A DNA stretch of 64,000 nt from Aristolochia californica (Eukaryota > Streptophyta > Magnoliopsida > Piperales > Aristolochiaceae), in the NCBI GenBank assembly GCA_029961685.1, contig JARWKL010000003.1, positions 16,168,884-16,232,883 of the forward strand, written 5' to 3'. Below the pieces are notes generated by a model, which saw nothing but the letters and a program-made list of their open reading frames with translations, did not search any database and had not been told where the DNA came from. Positions 1-10,158 of the stretch are shown in pieces (the first letter of the stretch is position 1; each line of letters opens with the position of its first letter). The translations under genes and the position numbers were made by a program.

Positions 1-440
1 GTGCTTTGAAACCCTATGGTTGCATCATGTAAAATTTTTCCTCCAAAACTCCATGAAGAAAGGTTGTCTTTACATCAAACTGCTCTAAGTGCAAGTCTTC
101 ATTTGCCACTAGTCCCAACACTATTCTAATAGTAGTCATTTTCACTATTGGAGAGAAAATCGCAGTGTAGTCAATGCCTTCTTTTTGTGGAAAGCCTTTT
201 ACCACCAATCTTGTCATATACTGCTTTGAAACCCTATGGTTGCATCATGTAAAAATTTTCCTCCAAAACACCATGAAGAAAGGTTGTCTTTACATCAAAC
301 TGCTCTAAGTGCAAGTCTTCATTTGCCACTAGTCCCAACACTATTCTAATAGTAGTCATTTTCACTACTGGAGAGAAAATCGCAGTGTAGTCAATGCCTT
401 CTTTTTGTGGAAAGCCTTTTACCGCCAGTCTTGTCATATA
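1..440. repeat. Tandem duplication, period 220 bp, within RT
   Basis: Bases 1-220 and 221-440 are nearly identical copies: both start around GCTTTGAAACCCTATGG and end around CTTGTCATATACTG, with only scattered substitutions. Both copies encode the same RT segment (KGFPQKEGIDYTAIFSP to MMQP). A period of 220 is not a multiple of three, so the duplication also breaks the frame. The first copy may continue beyond the window edge. Confidence 0.9.
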
Positions 441-1058
441 CTGCTTGTAGCCATCATGTTCGTCTTTTATTTGGTACACCCATTTATTCTGCAAGGCCTT
501 CTTCTCTTTTGGTAACTCGGTAAATTACCATGTCTGATTGGACAACAGTGAGTCAATCTCATCCCTCATAACCAACTCCCACTTGGTTGATTCATCAACT
601 TGCACGACTTCCTCATAAATCTCTGGTTCACCTTTATCAATCAATAAAATATAATCCAGTATAGGGGAGTACCTTTGTCCTGGTCTGCAAGTTCTGATAG
701 TTCTCTTGAGTTCAGTCATAACAATGTTTTGATTTACTTTTGGGGCAATATTCTCCATCTCAATAAGTTGAAGATCTCTCAACTGAATCACTTTTGGCTT
801 ACTGGATTCATCACTTGTGCTCTCAAACTCTGTTATCAACCTGTCTTTATACAAGACACCTTCATTGAAGATCACATCCTTGCTCCTAATAACCTTATGA
901 ATTTGATCATCCCAAAAGCGATAACTGAACTTGCTACCACCATAGCCAATCACGAAACGTATCTTAGATTTAGCATCAAGTTTACTTCTAACAACAGAAT
1001 CAATATGAATAAAAGAAACGCAACCAAAAACTTTCAAGAAAGAAAGGTTTACCTCTTT
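1..1058 (-). pseudogene. A1 RT N-terminal half and integrase-RT linker
   Basis: The reverse strand encodes a copia RNA-dependent DNA polymerase start: a WVYQIK motif at about 490, a KGFPQKEGIDYTAIFSPVVK motif (fingers region), then QFDVKTTFLHG (the palm aspartate motif) and the MMQP motif. Upstream on the same strand (525-1058) lies the integrase C-terminal region, with KVFGCVSFIHID, SKLDAKSKIRFVIGY (the copia 'FLGY'-like motif) and the acidic linker ending in WELVMRDEIDSLLSNQTW. A frame break lies between linker and RT near 500-525. The long open frame reading up to 1220 includes sequence from the LTR inserted at 1059, so its N-terminal 50 or so residues are not copia protein. Confidence 0.85.
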
Positions 1059-1557
1059 TGTTGGAAGATGAGCCCATGCCCACATGAACAAGGAAGGCCT
1101 ACATATCCAAGTGTGTTGGAAGATGGGCCCAAGCCTAGAAGACAAGGAAGGCTCACACATCCAAGAGATGTGGAAGATGGACTCAAGGCTCATAGACCAA
1201 GGAGAAGGCCCCAGTCCCATACAATGGTGGCATGATGAGTCCTACACAATAAGAAGTCTTATAGAGCCAAAATTATTGTGGAAGTAGGTCTCAGAGAAGA
1301 GTGTCAGTTTTAAAAAATTGAAATCATGCTAGGACATATCCAAGAGAAGAGTGTTTTAGTTATGTTATTCTTCTATTTATGTTGAGTTATTTAATTATGC
1401 TAGGACTTATCTTTAAATATTAGAGTTTGGGTGTAATTGGGATAAGCGTAGTTTAATTGTAATTGGACTCTACTACTTTCTTCTATTATAAATAGGGGTT
1501 CATGTACTCTGATTACATCAAGTCAATGAAGTATTTCTCTTTTCCATAAATTCAATA
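1059..1557 (+). repeat. Solo LTR of the N/L family inserted in A1 integrase
   Basis: The 499-bp insert starts TGTTGGAAGATG and ends TTCAATA (family end TTCAACA with one change). Its 3' half matches the LTRs of N2 and N4: a TTAATTATGCTAGGACTTATC stretch, a TATAAATAGG TATA box near 1490, and the CATGTACTCTGATTA end. The 5' part has three imperfect tandem copies of a roughly 54-bp unit starting near 1059, 1114 and 1168. Flanking A1 sequence rejoins cleanly (compare intact A2 at 33880-33905). The expected 5-bp target duplication is not visible (TCTTT left, GCTGC right). Confidence 0.75.
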
Positions 1558-2834
1558 GCTGCTCCAGACCTCTTTTGGTATTTTTCAATCCAAAAGTGTT
1601 GAAGGACCTCTGTTGATCAAATAAGTAGCGGTGCTAATAGCCTCAAACCCGAACATCTCTAGCAATCCTACATGTAATCTCATGCTCCTACCATGCTCGT
1701 TCAAGGTCCTGTTCATCCTCTCAACTACACCATTTTGTTGAGGTTTCTCAGGAAAGGTCTTCTTCATCTTGATTCTATTATCAACACAATATTGCTTGAA
1801 ATCATCATCTATGTATTCTCCCCCATTATATGACTACAATCACTTCACCTTAAAATTTCTCTAGTTTCAACCATTGCTCTCCATCTCTTGAAGGTATCAA
1901 AGACTTCAAATTTCTTTTTTAGGAAAATAAACGCATACCTTTCTGATTGCATCATCAATAAATATCACATAGTAATTTGAAGCACCAAGGGAGGTAACAG
2001 TTGAAGTACCCCACACATCAGTGTGAACCAACTCCAATTTTGTTGTCTTCCGAAACTTTCCAGCCTTAGAAAAGCTAACCCTTTTTTTCTTGCCAAAAAT
2101 ACAGCCATCACATAAGCTATTGTTTACAGTTTTCAACCATGGTAGCTTCCCTTTGGACTAAAGCACTTTCATTCCCTTCTCTCTCATGTGAACTAGCATA
2201 TAATGCCACAAATCAGAATCAATATCGATACTTAGGGAAGAATTAGATGTCGATGATTCTCTAAAGTCCTTTTTATGAACTTGCTCCTCATGAATGGTAT
2301 CCCGAACATCATTAAAAATCAACTTCCCATTGTCTATAGAGTTGCTGACCGTAACTCTCATAGGTTCCCAACAATTTGGCAGAGGTGCCAAAAGAATTAA
2401 TGCACGAACCTCATCATCAAATTTAATATGAACGGAGGTCAGTTGATTGACAATCGTGCAAAAGTCATTCAAATACGTTGCCACTGACATATTTTCTATC
2501 ATTTTTAAATTGAAAAGTTTTTTTCATGAGATATACCTTATTATTTGCGGAAGGCTTCTCATACATGTTAGATAGAATCTTCATCACCCTACTGTGGTTT
2601 TTTTCGACGCCAGATTTTGAGCGACATTCTTTGATAATGTTAACGGGACTACTCCCAAAACTTATCTATCAAGGAGATTCCTCTCATCATCTTTCATACC
2701 TTCTGGTTTATATCCAGAAGTGGTGAGTGCAACTTTTTACAGTATAGATAATCTTTGATCTGCATCCTCAAAAATGCAAAATCCATACCATTGAACTTAT
2801 TGATTCCTAGTGTTGATTCTTCTCCACTAGCCAT
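1558..2834 (-). pseudogene. A1 gag start fused to pre-integrase and integrase
   Basis: Reading leftward, gag starts at 2834 with MASGEES and continues as a UBN2-type copia gag (around 2502: MSVATYLNDFCTIVNQL). It then runs in frame directly into the GAG-pre-integrase motif LWHYMLVHMREKGMKVL at about 2160-2210. The CCHC zinc knuckle and aspartic protease normally between them are absent, so an in-frame deletion fused the two. Integrase follows: CDGCIFGKKKRVSFSK (zinc-binding end), HTDVWGTS with the first catalytic Asp, and QQNGVVERMNRT with the catalytic Glu, with frame breaks around 1780-1910. A2 (32772-33860) supplies the intact order for comparison. Confidence 0.8.
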
Positions 2835-2869
2835 TGTTCTCAATCATGAACCAAAACTCTGATACAACT

Positions 2870-3265
2870 TGTTAGGAATTAGATGCCCTAATTCCAACCT
2901 AATGAAAGCAATAATAATAATCACTAGAGAAAGGAAAAGCAAGCACAGAAAAAACATCAAGATTTATATAGGTTCGCCTCAAGGTGAGACTACGTCCTAT
3001 ATTTTTTCGCTACAGTAATCCACTATGAAGATGAAATAGTTTACAAGAGAGACCGCACACACTTATAGGTGTTATTTTTCTCTAACCTCTCTCAGCCGTA
3101 ACTGATGCTCCTCGGATGATAAAACCCTAATAGCAACACCCCCAAATATAAAGAGAAAATTAGGGCAAATGGATTAGAAGGGCAAAATATCCAAACTATG
3201 AAACGGTAGTCGATATATTGTGGATTTGGTGAGGACTCCACTCCCACACCATTAGGAGGGGAGCT
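2870..3265 (-). repeat. A1 5' LTR
   Basis: In element orientation the LTR ends GGCATCTAATTCCTAACA at 2870, next to the primer-binding site. The same terminal sequence closes the A2 3' LTR at 41978. A TATA-like stretch (TTTATATTTGGGGG on the minus strand) lies near 3145. The outer boundary is a guess: the 64 bp upstream of the shared GAGAGGTTAG in A2 differ, and I cannot see a clear TG start here, so the right end is approximate. Confidence 0.6.
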
Positions 3266-3329
3266 TCCCTCCCCCTTCCAACCCCCACGACGACCTTATC
3301 GCGAAGATCGATCCGCGTATTGACTCAGC

Positions 3330-3569
3330 ATAGGGCATTGATTAGGCTCCATAACTTAATATAGAGCACATTCATCAACTGCAAGAGGAATAAATGGACT
3401 AGGTACAGAGGGTTCAGGTGGAACTAACTCAAATTTTACGGATTCAAAAAATGAAACATCATTAAAGAAAGTAACATTAGTAGACACAAATATTTTTCTC
3501 ATAGACATACAATAACATTTGTACCCTTTTTGTGTTCGAGAATACCCTTGAAATATACTCTTAATAGAC
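3330..3569 (-). pseudogene. Copia B, integrase C-terminal and linker fragment
   Basis: The minus strand encodes a decayed integrase-RT linker of copia B: an FLGY-like region around 3510-3560, then the segment used for sequences ahead of RT. It is cut at 3569 by insertion of N1 and resumes at 8735 on the other side of that element. The last five bases (3565-3569, TAGAC) are the target site copied on both sides of N1. Stops and frame changes are frequent. Confidence 0.6.
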
Positions 3570-3940
3570 TATTGAAAGACACTCACGTGTGTAGGGGTGG
3601 CATGGCCAGTAAATAAGGAGAACATCCATAGAGATGGCATAGAGTTGTAATTATGCAAGTTGGTGTATGTGTTCTTATGGCTTTTTCCTTTTGAAGCATT
3701 TAGCCCTAAGGACATTGTGTCATTGTAAACACATTCATACAACTATAAATATAGCCTCAAGGCATGGGGTGCATTCAAGCCTCTTCCTTTTGGCTCAAAT
3801 TCGTCCATACACTTCTCTCTATTTTTCTCTTCATTCTCTCCCTTGGTTTCTTCTCTCCCCTCTCCCAAAAGCTAGAACTCATCTATTCTCTCCTTCCATT
3901 GAGATCACTTGTGTTTATGTCGTGTCCCTAGAAACCAACA
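3570..3940 (+). repeat. N1 5' LTR
   Basis: The LTR starts TATTGAAAGACACTC (the 3' copy has TGTTTAAAGACACTC) and ends GAAACCAACA immediately before the primer-binding site. A TATA box (ACTATAAATATAG) lies around 3740-3752, with a pyrimidine-rich R/U5 segment after it. It pairs with 8359-8734. Confidence 0.85.
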
Positions 3941-4679
3941 TGGTATCAGAGCGGGAAAAGATCTGATATGGAGAAGGAGAAGAAGATGGAGAAGAAATGG
4001 AGGAAGAAGAAGAAGAAGAAAAATAAAAAGGAAGAGTTTCTCAATTTTCCTTAAGTCTTTCTTTCACAATTCATACTTTTATGAGATGTTTTCCTATCTT
4101 ACCATATTTTTCCTATAGAAAATTATATACCATTGGAAATAACTTTGAGTCTAGTTCCCAACTCAAAAAAATTATCGAAAACATATTTTTCTAGAAAGAG
4201 AAATTGACATCTAAAGCAGAAAAGTTTGGTGTAGCAACAAAAAGCCTCAACTTCCTAAACGGTTTGTACCAACATTTCTGAGGATTTATATTGAGAATTA
4301 TATCTAAAATAAATCTATGTTAGTATAATTTCTATCCCAATTAACCATTTCTCAATCTGATATTTCTAGAGAGGGATATCGACGTTGGAAGAATCAAAGG
4401 TCATGTCGGTATCCTATTGCACGTAAATCCGAATTTAAGCTCATTTTTTATTCACTTTTTGAGTTGATATTGTTGGTTAGTTTCTTATTTGTTTTCAAAA
4501 TCTAGTCAAGATTCTACCAACTTGATTATCTTTCCTTCCTAAAATATTTCTTTTGTTTGATCTCATTCTACATTATTTTCCTTAAGAGAAGTCTTTCCCA
4601 TTATGAGTTTAGTTTCCTTTTTTACAAAGACTGAATTTTTTTATATAGAAATCTTTTTTTCTAATTCTAGATTCCAAAT

Positions 4680-5112
4680 TGTTGAATTTATGGAAAAGTG
4701 AAATACTTCATTGACATATTATAATTAGAGTACATGAACCTCTATTTATAATAGAGGAAGGTAGTAGAGTCCAATTACAATAAAACTACCTTTGTCCCAA
4801 TTACACCCAAACTCTAACACTTAAAGATAAGTCCTAGCATAATTAAATAACTCAATATAGATAAAAGACAAACATAACTCAAACTAAAACTCTTCTAGGA
4901 CGTGACCATATGATAAAGGTGCCTTTGTGAGTCCTTCTTGATCTTCCAACTTATGAGATAAGGATGTCAGCTTGTGGTAATCATGGTGGGTCCTATTTCT
5001 TATGTGCTTGGGCCCATCTTGTGGGTCTTCCTTGGTCGTGTGACCCATCTTATAATACTCTTAGATATGTAGGCCTTCCTTGGTCATGTGGCCTTGGGCC
5101 TATCTTCCAACA
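4680..5112 (-). repeat. N2 3' LTR
   Basis: It is written on the plus strand as TGTTGAATTT...CTTCCAACA, with intact TG/CA ends. A TATA box is seen on the minus strand near 4740-4750 (CTATTATAAATAGAGG). The polypurine tract (minus strand CTTGAGGGGAAG) abuts it at 5113. Confidence 0.92.
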
Positions 5113-6969
5113 CTTCCCCTCAAGCTGGGGGTGAGAGAACAACATGAACTCCTAGCTTGCTGCAAATGATGTATAGAATCTTTTTGTATAAAATGACACA
5201 TCTTCCAATATATGCCTTCATCTTTCAACACTCCCCCTCACGCTGTTGCATCCTTCCGTGAGGCCTTTTTGTCATAATATAAGTGAGAATAAAAATCACT
5301 CCCAGTCGGTAAGACATTGCTCCATATTCCAGTCCTAATGCTGGATGTATGGCACACTCCGTCTTCTATAGGTAGTGTGTCTATCAGCATTGCTGTGAAG
5401 TGTCCACCACCATCTCCCTCCACAGGACAACGACTCTCAAGTGGTAGGAGTAATAAAATCCATTACCGGGGGGGTAGTGGGTTTATTTATAATGATGTCC
5501 CAATCCGGACATCGACTCTCATTGTATCCCAACTGTGATATTTTTTAGAGTTAAATTTTTCATGGTGTCCCAATCCAGGCACCGACTCTCATGGTGTCCC
5601 AATCATGATTATTTTTGTGAGTCAAATAAATTATGGTATGAGAAAAGGTACTGAGGCCACCTCTTCTTCAATAATAATGTCTCATCCAAAGAGACATAAT
5701 ACCAGCAATTGTAATGTAACACAACCATCTTCCAACACATATAACACGAACCAAAATAATAAACCTAGTAGAAGGACCCATGAAATAATCATAATCTGAT
5801 ATAAATTTCTTTTTAGATGCATAAGCTTCATCTTTTGTGCTCCCCCTTTCTTGAATATTTTGGTCACATAAACTTATCCACAACATATGGAATAAAATAC
5901 CTCTTCCTTATACTTCTTCTACTTCTCCCCCTCAAGCTGGGAGGTAATGGAAGTGATCCCAATTTGAACCAAATAATAGAGATGTATAGATAAGCCCATA
6001 AAACATGGAGAAGTGAGATATTTTCCTGATATATCAACTCAAAAAGTGCAAAACAATGGGCTTAAATTCGGATTTTTCACTGCAACATAATACCAACATG
6101 ACCTTTGAATCTTCCAATACGAATATATCTTTAAATATAAATCAGATTGACATGAAATTTTCTTCGTATAAAAATAGACTTAAATAAATTTCATCCAAGT
6201 ATAACTTCTCTTCATAAAATATAATTATCAAAAGATAAATAATCTGATAGATTTCGATTTATGTCATTTGTCCGAACTAAGTGTTGTTTCACCTTTTTTC
6301 CGGAATAACCATGGACTCTTCCAAGAACATTATCTCCTTATAAAAAATCATACCAAAAATTGGTTGGATAGGTAAGAAAATAGACTTACATATATTTCTT
6401 TTGATATATAATTCTCCATATAAAGTCTCTTTCTTGATAGCGAAAAATACCTCGGAAGATGAAGCTTTTTGATGCTGCTAGTACCTGTTTTTCAATCTGA
6501 CCTTTGCTATTTCCAATATCGATTTCTCTTTGTAGATAAATCAGAAAAAAAAATTGGTTGAATAGGTAAAATAATAAACTTACAGATATTTCTTTTTATA
6601 TATATTTCTCCATATAAAGTCTAGTTCTTGATAGCATAAAGTACCTCGGAATTTGGAGTTTTCTGCAATTGCTCGAACCTTTTTGCAATCTAACCTTTTC
6701 TCATTCAAATATCGATATCTCTATGTAGATAACTCTGATTGGAAAAAATCATTTTTTCTTGAAAAGTAGACTCAAATATCTTTCCGTCAATATATGATTT
6801 GAAATATTAAAATCTCAGTATAAAGGTAAAAAACGCAAAGTAAACTACAGGTGTAGGGTCTGAAAAATAATAACTACGAACCACGACTTAGATTTTAGGG
6901 TTTAGAGAAAAGGATCTCATTATCTTTATGGGTTGACCAAGTCAACTCACTGAACCTGCTCTGATACTA

Positions 6970-7402
6970 TTTTGTATTTTTGGAAAAATGAAATACTTCA
7001 TTGACATATTATAATTAGAGTACATGAACCTCTATTTATAATAGAGGAAGGTAGTAGAGTCCAATTACAATAAAACTACCTTTGTCCCAATTACACCCAA
7101 ACTCTAACACTTAAAGATAAGTCCTAGCATAATTAAATAACTCAATATAGATAAAAGACAATTGTAACTCAAACTAAAACTCTTCTAGGATGTAACCATA
7201 GGATAAAGATGCCTTTGTGAGTGCTTCTTGATCTTCCAACTTACGTGATAAGGATGCCAGCTTGTGGTAACCATGTTGGGTCCTACTTCTTATGTGCTTG
7301 GGCCCATCTTGTGGGCCTTCCTTGGTCATGTGGCACATTTTATAATACTCTTAGATATGTGGGCCTTCCTTGGTCATGTGGCCTTGGGCCTATCTTCCAA
7401 CA
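6970..7402 (-). repeat. N2 5' LTR
   Basis: It is the same length as the left copy (433 bp) and is collinear with it. The inner end has decayed to TTTTGTATTT where the partner reads TGTTGAATTT. The outer end CCAACA touches the target duplication at 7403. The primer-binding site lies immediately inside, at about 6955-6967. Confidence 0.92.
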
Positions 7403-7407
7403 CAAAT

Positions 7408-8358
7408 AAGTATCCTACTTTCAAAAATCTCTTATTCCATAATTTATCTCTTGAATATTTCTTTCCAAATTGGTCTAGTTGTGTTAAAAATTAATTGCCT
7501 TATATGAGAAGTCTATGTTTCGAAAGTTTCCATAACTATGTTCCATCTCAAAAGTTTCTTATTGGGTTTTTTTTTAAGTTTTCTAAATCATCATGTTCAT
7601 AGAGGAATTATTTTTTATCTCCCTCTTGAGTCAAACCTGGTCACTTTTTATCCATCTATTAGTCTAAAAGCACCTCCTTATTACCTGGAAGTAAGAAGAG
7701 TTGCATTGTGTGCCTCCTTCCTTTTGAAGTATGAGAGCTCCTTCCTTCCTCAGAGTACTTTCTTCAAAAAAAAAATTGTTTTTTGTTAAAATCACTTCAC
7801 AGCAATGCCTATAAAGCCACTACCTAAAAAGTATAGGAGTGTACCCAACAACCAGCTTGAGTCAAGTCTTTTTATTCTTCACCTAAGAGGTGTTTTTTGT
7901 TTGAGCTACCCTTAGAAAATGAGTAGTCTCTTTGTTGTGCCCTAAATTTGGGTTATTTTTCTGCTATTGAAATGAAGCAGAGTGTGTTTCAGACTATCAC
8001 CATTTTGAATGGTATATGAAGCTTTGTCATACAACTAGGAATGATTTTTCTTCTCTCACCATTATGAAGTTCGAGTTGGATCTCTTGATAAAACAAAGAG
8101 ATTCTCAAGTTGAGGGAGAGAAGTACAAGAAGTACAAGAAAGAGGTAACCAATAATGAAGAATTCCACATGTTGTGGTAATAAAGTTTTATGTGACTAAA
8201 ATATCCAAGAGGGAGAACAAGATGAAGACTACAAGCAAGATGTGGACAAGAAGAAGATGAATCAAATCAAGGAAATCAAAACTTCTTTTTCAAGCAAACA
8301 AGTTTCTTGACCAAGATTGTTTGCAAAGTGAAGTTACAAACACCACCTTGAGGGGGAG
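7408..8358 (+). other. N1 internal region, second part, with polypurine tract
   Basis: This is the non-coding interior of N1 after the N2 insertion. It has no recognised protein domain. Near 8101-8165 it contains GAAGTACAAGAAGTACAAGAAAGAGG, a block also seen in N3 (about 13546-13570), N4 (about 16185-16205) and, in reverse, in N2 (about 5910-5930). It ends with CACCTTGAGGGGGAG, the polypurine tract. Confidence 0.7.
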
Positions 8359-8734
8359 TGTTTAAAGACACTCCCATGTGTAGGGGTGGCATGGCTAATA
8401 AATAAAGAGAACTTCCATTGAGATGGCATAAAGTTATAATTATGCAAGCTGGTGTATGTCCTCTTATGTTTTTTTTTCTTTTGAAGCATGCTGCCCTACA
8501 AGCATTATAGTCATTGTAAACACCTTCACACAACTATAAATATAGCCTCAAGACATGGGGTAGAGCATTCAAGCCTCTTCCTCTTGGCTCAAATTCGTCC
8601 ATAAATCTCTCTCTCTTTTCCTTTGTCTTCTCTCCCTGGGTTTCTTTTCTCCTCTCTCCTAAGAGCTAGAATTCATCTCTTCACTCCTTCCCTTGAGATC
8701 TCTTGTGTTTATCTCTTGTCCTTAAAAATCATTA
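8359..8734 (+). repeat. N1 3' LTR
   Basis: It starts TGTTTAAAGACACTCCC after the polypurine tract and ends AAAATCATTA (the 5' copy ends AAACCAACA). A TATA box ACTATAAATATAG lies at about 8531-8543. The target duplication TAGAC follows at 8735-8739. Confidence 0.85.
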
Positions 8735-10158
8735 TAGACCATGGAGACAATTTATCCTTGGACTGATAAAATACATGTGCAAAACATAAACACCCAAAAA
8801 CCCAAGGTGACACTAGAAACAGAGGTACAGTAGGTAGAACAATATGAATAAGAATCTTGCCATCAAGATCATAAGATGACATTCTATTTATTAAAAATTA
8901 TGTAGTAAGAACCACATCACCCCAATAAGGCTTAGGTACATTCATATGAATCATCATAGTGCTAGCTACCTCAAGTAAATGATGATTCTTGCATTCAACA
9001 ACTCCGATTTGTTGTGGAGTGAACACACAAGAAGTTTGATGAAAGATTCTTTGTGATTGATAGAAAGAGTCAAGCTTATGATTCATAAACTCAAGACCAT
9101 TGTATGTATGCAAGATATGGATTGAAGTTGCAAATGGATTCTTTATTTTATGTAAAATAGTTGAAATACATCAAAAGCTTCAGATTTTTCTCGCATGAGA
9201 TAAATCCAAGTACATCTAATAAAATCATCGATTAAAAAAATAAAATATTTATGACCAAACCGACTAGTCACATGACAAGGATCCTATACATCTGAGTGAA
9301 CAAGCTCAAAAAGGTTTACTTGTTGAATGAGATGAAACGGGAAAGGAGTTCATTTGATGCTTGCATGACTCGCATTGAAAAGTAATACTAGAAGAACGAT
9401 ATGGAACTACTTGAATAAGTTGCACCTGAGATGGATGACCAAGTTTGAGATGCCACTTAAGAAGCGAATTAGCTATATGTAGTGCAGGAAAAGTACTATT
9501 TGGATTGTGGTTGTCTAGATAGTAGGTTGTACCCTTGATTGAGTACATTTTTGGTGAGCGGTTATGATTGCTAGATCATTGAAATTTTGGATCCCTCGCT
9601 CAAGTAATTTCCTCTTATATTCTAATACTCAAGCATGCGCTCTCAAGGAATGCCTTAAAGTGGGCCCTCGAGTGCTCAAACTCCAATTCAGATGTGCAAA
9701 TTGTTTATTCCAGGACTGGAGAAAGGTTCAGCTCTGAAGAGTTCCCCTCTCTTACAAGTGGAACCAATCATCTTCCTCATCACGAGATCTTGAAAGACAA
9801 AATGAGTAGGTAAAAAAATTAGAGAAAAATTCATAAACTTAGACTTAGCCACTTGATTGACTATCAACAAATTTAAAGGAAATTTTGGTACTCACAGTGC
9901 AGATTGGGGAGAAAGAATAGGAGTAGGAGTAACATTTCCCATTGCTTGTCCTGGTGAAGCTGACCCATTAGCAACATTAACATGCTTAACAAGAACAAAC
10001 TCCATTAAGTCAGAAAAAAGTGAGAACATACCTGAAATGTGTTTTTTGGCCCTAGAATCAATAATCCAAGACAAGGAATGAGACACTAAGAGTGCACATA
10101 TACCTACAAGAGGAGTCATATGTGCCAATGATGTAGAAGGTAATAGCTATTTGGTGTG
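8735..10158 (-). pseudogene. Copia B, integrase, pre-integrase and protease remnants
   Basis: Reading leftward from 10128 the minus strand shows an aspartic-protease start (SHSLSWIIDSRAKKHISG, active-site DSG changed to DSR), the GAG-pre-integrase motif (LLKWHLKLGHPSQVQLIQ, about 9450) with a zinc-binding CESCKHQ, then integrase (about 9110-8900) with FHQTSCVFTPQQIGVVECKN. The usual VAERKN is VVECKN here, but the Glu is kept. Frame changes are frequent and gag and RT are absent. The right end is fused to a gypsy LTR at about 10159. Confidence 0.8.

Larger units (their letters stand above)
1..3270 (-). mobile_element. Copia A1, partial Ty1/copia retrotransposon
   Basis: This is a minus-strand copia element that enters from the left edge. 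Reading leftward from high coordinates it has a 5' LTR (about 3265 to 2870), a primer-binding site around 2857-2868 (TATCAGAG core, as for initiator-tRNA-Met priming), a gag start at 2834, then integrase, linker and the N-terminal half of RT, cut by the window edge. The zinc-knuckle and protease part is missing, the integrase is interrupted by an LTR at 1059-1557, and part of RT is duplicated at 1-440. The element is dead. It belongs to the same family as A2 (32772-34773 and 40509-41978), whose plus-strand sequence matches it throughout. The RNase H part and 3' LTR lie outside the window or are lost. Confidence 0.85.
4680..7402 (-). mobile_element. N2, complete non-autonomous LTR retrotransposon (2,723 bp)
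   Basis: N2 has two 433-bp LTRs (4680-5112 and 6970-7402), which differ at 24 positions by my hand count (about 94.5% identical). The 5-bp target duplication CAAAT is exact at 4675-4679 and 7403-7407. In element orientation the 5' LTR is on the right, the primer-binding site (TATCAGAGCAGG) is at about 6955-6967, and the polypurine tract before the 3' LTR is at 5113-5130. The 1,857-bp interior has no recognisable retroviral domain. It carries leader modules of about 190 bp, short repeats at 5490-5610 with GGTGTCCCAATC, and a second polypurine/LTR-edge motif at about 5226-5240. It is the youngest-looking full copy of the N family here. Confidence 0.93.
3570..8734 (+). mobile_element. N1, non-autonomous LTR retrotransposon, itself split by N2
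   Basis: N1 has a 5' LTR (3570-3940), a primer-binding site TGGTATCAGAGC (3941-3952), a polypurine tract GAGGGGGAG at 8350-8358 and a 3' LTR (8359-8734). The 5-bp target duplication TAGAC is exact at 3565-3569 and 8735-8739, so this is one insertion. Its internal sequence (3941-4679 plus 7408-8358, about 1.69 kb) has no gag, protease, integrase or RT that I can recognise, so it needs enzymes from another element. N2 sits inside it at 4680-7402. Both LTR ends have decayed (TA...CA in one, TG...TA in the other), so N1 is older than N2. Confidence 0.9.

Noticed and set aside
525..1220. The 231-residue minus-strand frame as one protein
   Set aside because: Its first 50 or so residues come from the LTR inserted at 1059-1557; only the remainder is copia integrase/linker.
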